From Bacteroidales bacterium (GTDB taxonomy: Bacteria > Bacteroidota > Bacteroidia > Bacteroidales > ML635J-15): 64,000 nt of DNA. The stretch lies in assembly GCA_017651185.1 (NCBI GenBank), contig JAGCDJ010000006.1:62001-126000 (forward strand), given 5' to 3'. Position 1 is the first letter of the stretch. Each line of letters starts with the position of its first letter. The notes beneath the pieces were generated by a model, which was not told where the DNA came from, did no database searches, and was given only the letters and a program-made list of their open reading frames with translations. A program made the position numbers and the translations under genes. This document shows positions 24,984-33,160 of this stretch, piece after piece.

Positions 24984-25002
24984 ATAACCAAATTTTGGTT
25001 AT
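24984..25002. promoter_or_regulatory. Palindromic operator of the second HTH/DUF6922 gene
   Basis: ATAACCAAA-T-TTTGGTTAT, 19 bases with 9-base perfect arms. It carries the same half site as the operator at 18660 (there without the central base). It precedes the -7 element at 25022 by 19 bases, so a bound repressor would cover the -33 region (TTTG at 24994-24997). Confidence 0.72.
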
Positions 25003-25021
25003 GAAATTCGGAAAAATATAC

Positions 25022-25029
25022 TACATTTG
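25022..25029 (+). promoter_or_regulatory. -7 element of the second HTH/DUF6922 gene
   Basis: TACATTTG matches TAnnTTTG. It lies 4 bases before the ATG at 25034, so the message would be leaderless or nearly so. Confidence 0.5.
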
Positions 25030-25033
25030 CAGC

Positions 25034-25585
25034 ATGAAAAAATTAGATAAAGATATTGCTTTGTATTTGAATATGCCGTCCGTGCCTTCGGGTGCGGTGC
25101 TGAACAGGATTATCAAAAAACGGCAGCTATCGCAGGTGGAATTGGCCTCGAAAACAGGAATTTTGCCACAACGCATAAACGATTTGATTATGGGGCGTCG
25201 TCGGTTTACACCAGAAATTTCCATACAGATAGAAATCGCTTTGGGTATCGAATGCGAAGGGCTGTTTTATATTATTCAAGCCAATCACGATGTATATTTG
25301 TCAAAAATGCGCAATTGCAATCGCAAACCAAACCTTTCAATCCTTTCGTCGTCCACTTTTTGGGATGTTGACTTGCAGAAGGTGGATTGGAACAAAGGAC
25401 GCGACTGGGCAATAGCCCGTGTGCTTGAATATGGTAACCGCGAGGAGGTGGAGGAAATGTGTAGATTTTATGGTATTAATGCAGTAAAAAAGATTGCAAA
25501 TCAATCCAATAGGTTCCGTCTGTATGAGGCAGTAATGCGTAATAGCAAATATATAATTGAGAAGGAATATGAAACTGCACTATGA
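25034..25585 (+). CDS. HTH antitoxin-like protein with DUF6922-like C-terminus
   Basis: A 183-residue protein with an XRE-type HTH (about 33-75; LSQVELASKTGILPQRINDLI, RRRFTPEISIQIEIALGI) and the C-terminal pattern FWDVDLQKVDWNKGRDWAIARVLEYGNREEVEEMCRFYG. It overlaps the AbiEii-type toxin gene by 17 bases, the usual layout of a type IV-like toxin-antitoxin operon with the regulator first. Upstream in-frame starts (TTG 24995, ATG 25001) lie inside the operator and before the -7 element, so ATG 25034 is chosen. Similar to the orphan at 18711 along its whole length. Confidence 0.75.
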   Translation: MKKLDKDIALYLNMPSVPSGAVLNRIIKKRQLSQVELASKTGILPQRINDLIMGRRRFTPEISIQIEIALGIECEGLFYIIQANHDVYLSKMRNCNRKPNLSILSSSTFWDVDLQKVDWNKGRDWAIARVLEYGNREEVEEMCRFYGINAVKKIANQSNRFRLYEAVMRNSKYIIEKEYETAL

Positions 25586-26249
25586 AGGAGTATCAACATC
25601 ATTGATGTCAATATTGCGAAAATTATTGAAGTTTGATGCATTTGACGATTTTAGGTTAGTTGGAGGAACTGCCTTGACACTTATAAGGGGGCATCGCCGT
25701 TCTATTGACATAGACTTGTTTACAGATGTTGAATATGGAAGTATGCCCATTGGTAAAATAAAGCAATACCTTGAAAATGAGTTTCCAATTCATCGAGGAA
25801 CAGAATATATGAATAAAACCGATGTCGGGTATCATGTTTATCTGAGCGATGGGGAGCAACCTCCAATAAAAGTGGATTTGTTTTACACGGAGAAATTTCT
25901 TTTTCCTCCGATATGTGCTGAAGGTTTGCGTATGGCAGACCAAAGAGAAATTGCTGCAATGAAATTGGAGGCTATTGGAACAATGTCATTGAGGCAAAAG
26001 GATTATTGGGATATTCATGAATAAATGGAGGATTTCAGCTTGTCGGAAATGATAGAATGGGCAATAAACCGTAATCCGTTTGTTTTGACGGAAAAAGGTA
26101 TTGTTGACGGTCTTGGGATGTTGGATATAGTTCCGGAATCTCCAGAGGGAATTATGAGTCTTAAACCTCTTTCATTTTGGGAGTTGATTTGTATGGATTT
26201 GAGAGAGGAAATTGATAATTATATCTCATCTAATAATGATTTAAGATAG
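25569..26249 (+). pseudogene. AbiEii/AbiGii-type nucleotidyltransferase toxin, interrupted by an in-frame stop
   Basis: The first part (25569-26024, 151 codons) has the nucleotidyltransferase motifs of the family: GGTALTLIRGHRRSIDIDLF with the GG and D-x-D residues, IKVDLFY with the third carboxylate, and AAMKLEAIGTMSLRQKDYWDIHE. A TAA at 26022 ends it, and the same frame continues at once with ATG (26025-26249: EDFSLSEMIEWAINRNPF...), which is what normally follows KD.WD.HEL. A single TTA-to-TAA change would explain the break. AbiEii toxins transfer nucleotides to tRNA or other targets and block growth; the truncated form probably lacks the C-terminal domain. ATG 25569 rather than TTG 25557 is the natural start. 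Confidence 0.7.
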
Positions 26250-26292
26250 GTTATGCGGTCGGTGGATTTGTAAGGCAGTGAGAGATTTGTTG

Positions 26293-26341
26293 CGGATTAT
26301 AAATCCTTATATTCAAGTCTTTCGGATTACAAATCCGAAAG
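26293..26341. repeat. Two small palindromes after the toxin remnant
   Basis: GGATTATAAATCC at 26293-26305, and CTTTCGGATT-ACA-AATCCGAAAG at 26319-26341 with 10-base perfect arms. They share the core GGATT.NAAATCC with the hairpin at 19311-19331. The second overlaps the last codons of the minus-strand lipoprotein gene and may have replaced its original end. Confidence 0.65.
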
Positions 26342-26648
26342 AACAAAGGCAAAGTTTCTTGAAATCTTTCACAAAAGCATTCAAGTCGGTTTCGTCATCC
26401 TCAAAAAATATGCTCAATCTGTTTGCTACAATTGCAGGTGCAAGAGAATCTTCTGGATTTGCAATTACCTTTACGCCGGTTATTGGTGCAAAAACAGTTT
26501 TTTCCTTGTAATCCGCTGGCAACGAATCTCCAACATTCACGGCAGGAACATCGGCAGCATCTATCTTTGTTCCTCCATTTTCTGAATTATTGTTGCACGA
26601 AAACAATAAGACTGCAACAAACAAGCAAAAAATCAATCTTGTCTTCAT
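26313..26648 (-). CDS. Small hypothetical lipoprotein
   Basis: A 111-residue protein with a lipoprotein signal (MKTRLIFCLFVAVLLFSC; lipobox LFSC). The mature part is acidic (ENGGTKIDAADVPAVNVGDSLP) and unrecognised. The last ten or so residues are encoded by the palindromic element at 26319-26341, so the C-terminus is probably not original. A -7 element (minus strand TAACTTTG, 26671-26678) precedes the gene. Confidence 0.6.
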   Translation of the reverse strand: MKTRLIFCLFVAVLLFSCNNNSENGGTKIDAADVPAVNVGDSLPADYKEKTVFAPITGVKVIANPEDSLAPAIVANRLSIFFEDDETDLNAFVKDFKKLCLCSFGFVIRKT

Positions 26649-26670
26649 ACCTAAATTTAATTTTTAGGCA

Positions 26671-26678
26671 CAAAGTTA
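26671..26678 (-). promoter_or_regulatory. -7 element of the small lipoprotein gene
   Basis: Minus strand TAACTTTG matches TAnnTTTG, 22 bases before the ATG at 26648. Confidence 0.5.
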
Positions 26679-26821
26679 ATCATTTTGCATTGCAAAAATT
26701 GTAGCTGGAAATATTTTTGTGAAAGAAATTTAGGATTGTGCAGAATAATATTTTTACAAAAAAATATCTGGCAGAATAATATTTTGTGTTTATCTTCGTT
26801 ATCAATTAAATGTACTAACCA

Positions 26822-28069
26822 ATGAAATTGTCAAAGACAAACATAGTCCTGATTGTTGTGCTGTCGCTGATTGTGGTGACGGGAATTGCTATTGCTGTCA
26901 TTATGTTTTGCGGTAAGACAAAAGATGATAGGGAGGAAGTTCCTGCCGAGGACCCCGAAGTGGAAACACGCTTCGGTTTTCCTGTGGATGACTGGAAAAT
27001 TACCAACGACACAGTCCGTCAGGGCGATTATTTGGGGACAATACTTAATAGGTATGGCGTTCCGATGTCGCAGGTTGACAAGATTGCACGGTTGTCGGAT
27101 TCGGTTGACTATACGCGCATTGCGGTAGGTCGTCCGTACAGCATTTTCTCTTCGCCGGATGATACGGCTACGATTGCAAAGATTTTCGTTTACGAAAATA
27201 GTCCGCTGATGTTCACGGTTTTTGACTTCCGCGATTCGGTAGATGTGTTCCGCAAGTACCATGATGTCGATACTGTGGTTTGTACGGCATCGGGAAGGAT
27301 AAGTTCTTCGCTGTGGAATGTGCTTGACTCGAAGGGCTATGATTGGGATTTGGCGGTTGGAATGTCGCAGGTGTGGGCGTGGACGGTGGATTTCTACGCC
27401 TTGCAGAAGGACGACTGGTTCAAGGTCATCTTTGAGGAGTATCGCGTTGGTGGCGAAACTGTTAGGATAGGGAAGGTGCAGGCTGGTGTCTTTTCGCACA
27501 ACGGCAAGGAAATGTGGGCAATTCCGTTTGTCCGCGATTCTATAGTTGAGTTTTTCGACACAAGCGGTATGAGTACCCGCAAGACTTTTATGAAGGCACC
27601 GTTGAAGTTTACGCGCATAAGTTCACGCTATACCAATTCGCGCATGCATCCTATCCACCATGTCCCGAAGGCGCATTTGGCGGTTGACTTTTCTGCTCCG
27701 ATGGGAACGCCTGTGTATGCAGCATCTGACGGTCGTATAACTTTGCGCCAATATGGAAATGGAGCAGGAAATTATGTCAAGATTAGGCATAATGCGGTTT
27801 ATGAGACGGTATATATGCATTTGTCGAAGTTTGGAAAGTACAATGTCGGCGACTATGTGCGTCAGGGCGATGTGATTGGTTATGTGGGCAGTACCGGCTG
27901 GTCAACTGGTCCGCATTTGCACTACGAAGTCCACGAGAACGGCAAGAAAATAAATCCGCTCAACTTCGACCCGCCACCAGCAGAACCAGTGGATTCGGCA
28001 AACATGGGGCGCTTCAATCGAGAAAAGCGTCCGTGGATTGAAAAGATTGGTAAAATTGTATTGGAATAA
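26822..28069 (+). CDS. M23 family peptidoglycan metallopeptidase
   Basis: A 415-residue envelope protein. One N-terminal membrane anchor (about 5-30: IVLIVVLSLIVVTGIAIAVIM) precedes a linker and a LysM/OapA-like segment (DTVRQGDYLGTILNRYGVPMSQVDKI). The C-terminal M23 endopeptidase domain (about 270-380) has the zinc motif HLAVDFSAPMGTPVYA (H-x3-D) and GPHLHYEVHENG (HxH), with GYVGSTGWSTGPHLH. These enzymes cut peptidoglycan cross-links during growth and division. All catalytic residues are present. A strong bidirectional terminator follows the stop. Confidence 0.93.
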   Translation: MKLSKTNIVLIVVLSLIVVTGIAIAVIMFCGKTKDDREEVPAEDPEVETRFGFPVDDWKITNDTVRQGDYLGTILNRYGVPMSQVDKIARLSDSVDYTRIAVGRPYSIFSSPDDTATIAKIFVYENSPLMFTVFDFRDSVDVFRKYHDVDTVVCTASGRISSSLWNVLDSKGYDWDLAVGMSQVWAWTVDFYALQKDDWFKVIFEEYRVGGETVRIGKVQAGVFSHNGKEMWAIPFVRDSIVEFFDTSGMSTRKTFMKAPLKFTRISSRYTNSRMHPIHHVPKAHLAVDFSAPMGTPVYAASDGRITLRQYGNGAGNYVKIRHNAVYETVYMHLSKFGKYNVGDYVRQGDVIGYVGSTGWSTGPHLHYEVHENGKKINPLNFDPPPAEPVDSANMGRFNREKRPWIEKIGKIVLE

Positions 28070-28072
28070 AAT

Positions 28073-28099
28073 AAAAAAGAGGCGTTGAGCCTCTTTTTT
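28073..28099. terminator. Bidirectional terminator between the M23 gene and the small lipoprotein gene
   Basis: AAAAAAGAGGC-GTTGA-GCCTCTTTTTT, 11-base perfect arms with T tracts on both strands. It serves the M23 gene on the plus strand and the 28118 gene on the minus strand. Confidence 0.85.
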
Positions 28100-28117
28100 A
28101 TTGAAAAAACGTGCGGA

Positions 28118-28396
28118 TTATTCAGCTATCTTTTGGAGAGCGTCCATCATCTTCAACATGCAGTCCAAGTCCATGTTTTCGTTTTCAAGAATCTTGTTGA
28201 ACTTTTCTTCTGCATTGCCTTCGAAATCGGTTTTGCCTTTCCAACCTTCAACGAGCTTTGTAGCTTCATCGCAGTTGCCAGCGTTAATAGCGTCTTCTAC
28301 CTTCTGAACGTCAGCTTCAGTAACCTTGCTGCCGCAGCTTGTCATTGCAAAGCATGAGGCAAATGCAATCATTCCAATAAAAAATAATCTCTTCAT
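28118..28396 (-). CDS. Small lipoprotein of unknown function
   Basis: A 92-residue protein with a lipoprotein signal (MKRLFFIGMIAFASCFAMTSC; lipobox MTSC). The mature part is short, acidic and helical-looking (TEADVQKVEDAINAGNCDEATKLVEG), with two further Cys residues (in NCDEA and LDCML) that could pair. I recognise no family. It has its own promoter and an unusually long leader. Confidence 0.7.
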   Translation of the reverse strand: MKRLFFIGMIAFASCFAMTSCGSKVTEADVQKVEDAINAGNCDEATKLVEGWKGKTDFEGNAEEKFNKILENENMDLDCMLKMMDALQKIAE

Positions 28397-28483
28397 TTAT
28401 TTATGTTTTAAAAGTTTCAGGGGCCAATTTTTTAGTTGAATCGGATGCCCCATATTGTCTTCATCAACTTCGTGGCAAAAGTA
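28397..28483 (-). promoter_or_regulatory. Promoter and structured leader of the small lipoprotein gene
   Basis: Minus strand -7 element TACTTTTG (28476-28483) lies 80 bases before the ATG. The leader folds as GGGGC ... CCGAT ... ATTGG ... GCCCC, a nested hairpin of about nine pairs, without a T tract. Such a leader could hold a post-transcriptional control site. Confidence 0.45.
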
Positions 28484-28551
28484 TGAATAATTTTTCAAGG
28501 CGCAAGTGGCTTTTTCGTTTTTTTAGTTTATGTTCGTAAACATGTTTTTTG

Positions 28552-28585
28552 TTTGATTGTCATTCGGAATAAAATTTTATCTTTG
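28552..28585 (+). promoter_or_regulatory. Promoter of the aminotransferase gene
   Basis: -33 TTTG (28552-28555), 22-base spacer, -7 TATCTTTG (28578-28585), 30 bases before the ATG at 28616. Confidence 0.65.
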
Positions 28586-28615
28586 TGCCAATTAATTTTT
28601 AAACACAAATAGGTC

Positions 28616-29827
28616 ATGATAGAAAACTTGAATGAATTTATGTCAACGAATATGGCTGCTGCAAAGCGTTCTGCCATACGTGAAATATTGAAGTTAACAC
28701 AGCGCCCCGAAGTTATTTCGTTTGCTGGTGGTTTGCCTGCTCCTGCATCGTTCCCAGTAAAGGACATCAAGCAGTGCATCGATGAAATACTTGATGAGGC
28801 TGGACCAAAGGCATTGCAGTACGGAACTACCGAAGGTGATGTTGATCTTCGCAACGAAATCGTTAAGCATTATGCTCGTCAGGGAATGAATGTTACCATC
28901 GACAACCTTATGATTACCACTGCATCACAGCAGGCACTTGACATCGCTGGTTGGATTTTCATCAATCCTGGTGACACAATCATCTGCGGTTTGCCGTCAT
29001 ATCTTGGCGCTCTCGGTTCATTCCGCGCTTACGGTGCTGTTCCAGTAGGAATTCCATTCGATGAATATGGCATGAAACCAGACCTTCTTGATGCTAAGCT
29101 GGCTGAAATGAAGGCTCAGGGCAAGAAACCGAAATTCATCTATTTGATTCCAGATTTCCAGAACCCGACAGGTATTACTTATCCAGAAGCACGCCGTCAG
29201 GAAATTATAGACATTGCCGACAAGTACGATTTGTTCATCATCGAGGACTGCCCGTACCGTGAACTTCGTTTCGAAGGCAAGGCACAGCGCATGATGTACG
29301 AACTCGACAAGAACCACAGAGTTATCTCTCTCGGAACATTCTCGAAGACTTTGGCTCCTGGTTTCCGTCTTGGTTGGGTTCTCGCTCATCCGGATGTAAT
29401 CTACAAGTTCGTAACTGCTAAGCAGCACACCGACCTTTGTACTCCGGCTATCCTTCAGATGGCAACTGCAAGATATATGTCGAAAGGTTTGTTCGAGAAG
29501 AACTTCGGCAAGACAATCGAGATGTACCGCGAAAAACGCGACTATATGCTCAATTGCTTCGAAAAATACATGCCAGAAGGTGTTAAGTGGACACATCCAG
29601 AAGGCGGTTTGTTCCTGTTGCTCTCGTTGCCAGAAGGTTACGATACAAACGAACTCTTCCAGGTTGCAATCAAGAACAATGTTGCTTTCGTAACTGGCGA
29701 AGTTTTCTTCTGCGATGGAAGCGGCAAGAACACAATGCGTTTGAATTTCTCATATTCATCGTTGGAGCAGATAGAAGAGGGTGTAAAGCGTCTCGCATCT
29801 GCAATAAAGGAATTCATGAAGAAGTAA
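28616..29827 (+). CDS. PLP-dependent aminotransferase (class I/II fold, LysN-like)
   Basis: A 403-residue cytosolic aminotransferase of the 2-aminoadipate/MocR-like subgroup. The PLP lysine lies in SLGTFSKTLAPGFRLGW, and FAGGLPAPASFP, PDFQNPTGITYP and EDCPYREL are the family landmarks. Members act on branched-chain, aromatic or 2-aminoadipate amino acids; substrate is not set by the sequence alone. The gene is monocistronic with a promoter and a clear terminator (29851). Confidence 0.9.
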   Translation: MIENLNEFMSTNMAAAKRSAIREILKLTQRPEVISFAGGLPAPASFPVKDIKQCIDEILDEAGPKALQYGTTEGDVDLRNEIVKHYARQGMNVTIDNLMITTASQQALDIAGWIFINPGDTIICGLPSYLGALGSFRAYGAVPVGIPFDEYGMKPDLLDAKLAEMKAQGKKPKFIYLIPDFQNPTGITYPEARRQEIIDIADKYDLFIIEDCPYRELRFEGKAQRMMYELDKNHRVISLGTFSKTLAPGFRLGWVLAHPDVIYKFVTAKQHTDLCTPAILQMATARYMSKGLFEKNFGKTIEMYREKRDYMLNCFEKYMPEGVKWTHPEGGLFLLLSLPEGYDTNELFQVAIKNNVAFVTGEVFFCDGSGKNTMRLNFSYSSLEQIEEGVKRLASAIKEFMKK

Positions 29828-29850
29828 ATAGTATAAAGCAATTAGATTTG

Positions 29851-29882
29851 AAGAGCGATGCCAATGGTATCGCTCTTTTTTT
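29851..29882 (+). terminator. Terminator of the aminotransferase gene
   Basis: AAGAGCGATGCC-AAT-GGTATCGCTCTT followed by T8 (29876-29882 and on). The arm is 12 bases with one G-T pair. Confidence 0.85.
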
Positions 29883-29943
29883 GATAGGTATTATTCCGCA
29901 TCTAAAAACATTTTCGTAATTTCGCGACCTAAATGTTTCCAAT

Positions 29944-31719
29944 ATGGACGAATACATTGTATCAGCCAGAAAATACCGTCCCGATACCTTTGAAATGGTT
30001 GTGGGACAGGACGCTATAACGCAAACACTGAAAAATTCTATAAAGAACAATCAGCTCGGACAGGCATATCTGTTTTGCGGTCCGCGTGGTGTAGGTAAGA
30101 CTACTTGTGCGCGAATCTTTGCAAAGACCATCAATTGTAGCAATCCAACGCCTGAGCATGAACCGTGCAACGAGTGCGAATCGTGCCGTGCTTTTGCCGA
30201 GTCAAGGTCGTTCAACATACATGAACTTGATGCTGCATCAAACAACTCGGTGGATGATATTCGTGTGCTTATCGACCAGGTTCGCATACCGCCGCAGTTG
30301 GGTTCGTACAGCGTGTATATCATCGACGAAGTTCACATGTTGTCGCAGGCGGCTTTCAATGCCTTCCTTAAAACATTGGAGGAACCGCCTAAGCATGCGA
30401 TTTTCATACTAGCAACAACCGAAAAACACAAGATTCTGCCTACTATTCTCTCGCGTTGCCAGATTTTTGATTTCAACAGGATAAGCGTTGAGGATATTCG
30501 CAAGCGCCTCGAGTTTGTGGCAAGTCGTGAAGGTATTGAAGCCGAGTCGGATGCGTTGCATGTGATAGCACAGAAGGCCGATGGTGCCATGCGTGATGCC
30601 TTGTCGATTTTCGACCAGATTGTAAGTTTCTGCGGAAAGAACATTACATATCAGGATACCATTAAGAATCTTAATGTACTTGATTACGAAGTATATTTTA
30701 AGGTTACCGATGCGCTTTTGTCAGGAAATTATGCCGAAGCATTGACAATCTTTGATGAAGTTTTGAAGAAAGGTTTCGAAGGTGGATATTTTATCGGTGG
30801 ATTGGCATCTCACTATCGCGACTTGCTTGTTTGCAAGGACCCTGGCACAATAGGATTGATTGAAGTTGGTGACAAGACAAAGACAAGGTATCTGGAATAT
30901 GCGCAAAAGTGCTCTACATCATTCTTGTTCAATGCCATACAGATTGCCAATGGCTGCGATATGAGTTACAAGACGGCGCAAAACAAGCGTTTGCTTGTTG
31001 AGTTGTCGTTGCTTAGGATATGCAATCTGGCAACCGATGCATTTGCAGTAGCACAGGCAAAACCAGCACAAAATGTTGCGCCGAAGCAACCAGTTGCAAA
31101 TACCGTAGTGGCAGAACCGCCGAAGCAATATAGCACGCCAGAACCTAAACCAGTTCAACCTCAACCTGAACCAGCAAAAGTAGTAGAGAATAAGTCAAGT
31201 GAAGCGCCTAAGGTTCATCAGGAAAATAGTGCAAAACCGCCCGCTGAAAATCTCCTTAGCAAGATTGTGGGACTCGGCGGCAATGCCGAGGATAAACCAA
31301 AAGTCGTTGTCGAAGCTACTTTCGATGATTCAAAATTGGGAGAGAAGGAGTATTCTCTGTCCGATGTTGTGTCGGCATGGTTGTCTTTTGTTGTAGAGAA
31401 GTTCAAGACTGATAGTCCGCGCTGGAGCAGTTATTTCAATTCTCATTTGCCGGAACTTTCTGCCAACAATTCGTATGTGGTAAGGGTCGAAAATGAAGAA
31501 AAACTTAAGCTATTGTCGCCAAAGAAAGAGTTTGTGCAGAACTATATTCGTGTGAAACTCGACAATAGGAATTTTACTTACAATTACGTAGTCGATGAAA
31601 GTCTTGTAAAGAAGAACGAAGAGGTCGTAAAGACTTCGTCGGAACGACTAAGTGACCTGAAAAAGAATAATCCCGATGTAGCAGGAATGATAAGCGACAG
31701 CGATTTCATTCAAGTTTAG
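29944..31719 (+). CDS. dnaX: DNA polymerase III subunits gamma/tau
   Basis: Clamp-loader ATPase, 591 residues. Walker A GPRGVGKTTCARIFA (about 41-55), the four-Cys zinc module around NCSNPTPEHEPCNECESC, Walker B DEVHML, and the SRC sensor/arginine finger are all present. Domain III follows to about 360; a Pro/Glu/Gln-rich linker (about 370-445) leads to a C-terminal tau-like domain that binds polymerase/helicase. I see no A-AAA-AAG slippery site that would make a gamma form by frameshift. The next gene starts 9 bases after the stop. Confidence 0.95.
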   Translation: MDEYIVSARKYRPDTFEMVVGQDAITQTLKNSIKNNQLGQAYLFCGPRGVGKTTCARIFAKTINCSNPTPEHEPCNECESCRAFAESRSFNIHELDAASNNSVDDIRVLIDQVRIPPQLGSYSVYIIDEVHMLSQAAFNAFLKTLEEPPKHAIFILATTEKHKILPTILSRCQIFDFNRISVEDIRKRLEFVASREGIEAESDALHVIAQKADGAMRDALSIFDQIVSFCGKNITYQDTIKNLNVLDYEVYFKVTDALLSGNYAEALTIFDEVLKKGFEGGYFIGGLASHYRDLLVCKDPGTIGLIEVGDKTKTRYLEYAQKCSTSFLFNAIQIANGCDMSYKTAQNKRLLVELSLLRICNLATDAFAVAQAKPAQNVAPKQPVANTVVAEPPKQYSTPEPKPVQPQPEPAKVVENKSSEAPKVHQENSAKPPAENLLSKIVGLGGNAEDKPKVVVEATFDDSKLGEKEYSLSDVVSAWLSFVVEKFKTDSPRWSSYFNSHLPELSANNSYVVRVENEEKLKLLSPKKEFVQNYIRVKLDNRNFTYNYVVDESLVKKNEEVVKTSSERLSDLKKNNPDVAGMISDSDFIQV

Positions 31720-31728
31720 TATAAGGCA

Positions 31729-32745
31729 TTGCAGGTGAAAGGCAATAGCGTAGTAGAATTTTTCAAATACTGCATAAAGCGGACGGCATCGGCGTGCTGG
31801 ATTCTGTTCAAGCTGATGATTCCCGTCTCCATAATAATTCGTCTGATTCAGGAATTTGGTATTCTTCCATATATCAGTGGTGCGCTCGAACCTGTTATGG
31901 GACTGGTAGGTCTGCCTGCCGAAACTGCCATAGTGTGGATGTCGGCAATGGTGGTCAACATTTATGGCGGATTGCTGTCGCTATTTTCGATTTATCCGTC
32001 ATTGTCAGAACCGCTTACGCATTCGCAACTTACCATTTTGCTTACTATGGTTATTGTTGCCCATAACTTCCCCGTTGAGGTCAGCATTGCACGGAAAACA
32101 GGCGTCAAGTTCATGGTAATGTTCCTGATTCGTTTCCTAGGTGCTATTGCTTTGGGTGCAATTCTCAACGGCGTATATTCATTGTCAGGCACTTTGCAGG
32201 AACCTGTCGAAATGCCAGAATTCCTTGTTGCCGAGCATGTTGGCTGGGGCGAATGGGCATTGAACGAACTGAAGAACTACGGACTGATAATAGCGGTAAT
32301 ATTTGCTCTGGTGGTGTTTGTGCGACTGCTGGAAGTAATTGGTTTTATGAAGTTTATCAATAAGTTGTTTCTGCCCTTGCTCGGTTGGCTTGGCGTCAGC
32401 GAACGGATGTTGCCGCTTACCGTAATTGGTATGACTATGGGTCTGGCGTATGGCGGTGGCCTTATTGTCGAGGAAAGCACAAAAATAGAGGTTCGTCCAA
32501 AGGATATTTTCTTCTCGATGACACTGATGGGCCTTTTCCACAGCATATTCGAGGATACCATATTGATAGTAGGGTCAGGTGCACACTGGACGGGAGTTAT
32601 TTTGATTCGCGCAATATTCGCATTTGCAGTGACTTACATTTTTGTCCTGATTACCAAAAAGGTTGATGACAAGAAGTTCGCACGAATTTTCATGACAAAA
32701 TCCTTTCAAAAGCGTATGACGACTGAAAAAACAGCAAAGCCATAG
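31729..32745 (+). CDS. Nucleoside-recognition (gate) domain membrane protein
   Basis: A 338-residue polytopic membrane protein with two nucleoside-recognition/gate domains, like the spore maturation protein SpmA/SpmB and the CNT-type transporter core. Each half has a hydrophobic block with a conserved GG or G.P pattern (GLPAETAIVWMSAMVVNIYGG; MTMGLAYGGGLIVEE). Substrate is unknown. The start is uncertain: TTG at 31729 or GTG at 31735; no ATG is available near. It lies 9 bases after dnaX and is probably co-transcribed. Confidence 0.75.
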   Translation: MQVKGNSVVEFFKYCIKRTASACWILFKLMIPVSIIIRLIQEFGILPYISGALEPVMGLVGLPAETAIVWMSAMVVNIYGGLLSLFSIYPSLSEPLTHSQLTILLTMVIVAHNFPVEVSIARKTGVKFMVMFLIRFLGAIALGAILNGVYSLSGTLQEPVEMPEFLVAEHVGWGEWALNELKNYGLIIAVIFALVVFVRLLEVIGFMKFINKLFLPLLGWLGVSERMLPLTVIGMTMGLAYGGGLIVEESTKIEVRPKDIFFSMTLMGLFHSIFEDTILIVGSGAHWTGVILIRAIFAFAVTYIFVLITKKVDDKKFARIFMTKSFQKRMTTEKTAKP

Positions 32746-32809
32746 ATGTTTTTTGTGGGATGTTTAAACAATTTTTTAAGAAAAATATCACAATATAAGT
32801 GAAAAAATG

Positions 32810-32817
32810 TATTTTTG
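32810..32817 (+). promoter_or_regulatory. -7 element of the MNT/HEPN pair
   Basis: TATTTTTG matches TAnnTTTG, 19 bases before the ATG at 32837; it excludes an upstream in-frame start at 32807. No good TTTG -33 is seen. Confidence 0.5.
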
Positions 32818-32836
32818 CAGATATACAAACAATTGT

Positions 32837-33160
32837 ATGTCGATAGAAAAAGATGACATATTGAATTCCATACAGGCCCTTGGAACTAAGGTGCTGCCGG
32901 ATGGTGCAAAACTTATCCTTTTTGGTTCGCGTGCACGTGGTGACGCTCGTGACGAATCGGATTGGGATTTGTTGATTCTGCTTAATGAAAAGGATGTAAG
33001 CGGTGATGTTTTTGGCACATTTGCATATCCGTTTGTTGAGTTGGGGTGGGAATACGGCACATATTTTAGTCCGAAAATTTACACTTATAGCGAATGGGCA
33101 AAACGAAAAGGAACGCCATTTTATAACAATGTAAATAGGGAAGGTGTTGTCTTATGCTGA
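32837..33160 (+). CDS. MNT-type minimal nucleotidyltransferase (antitoxin side)
   Basis: A 107-residue protein of the minimal nucleotidyltransferase fold. The signature GSRARG (about 35-40) plus DESDWDLLIL (D-x-D) supply the metal ligands. In characterised MNT/HEPN pairs the MNT protein neutralises the HEPN protein, in some cases by adding AMP to it. It overlaps the HEPN gene by 7 bases, so translation is coupled. The pair has its own promoter and terminator and stands alone between core genes. Confidence 0.85.
   Translation: MSIEKDDILNSIQALGTKVLPDGAKLILFGSRARGDARDESDWDLLILLNEKDVSGDVFGTFAYPFVELGWEYGTYFSPKIYTYSEWAKRKGTPFYNNVNREGVVLC

Noticed and set aside
29944..31719. Programmed frameshift in dnaX
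   Set aside because: No A-rich slippery run followed by a stem was seen in the region between domain III and the linker.
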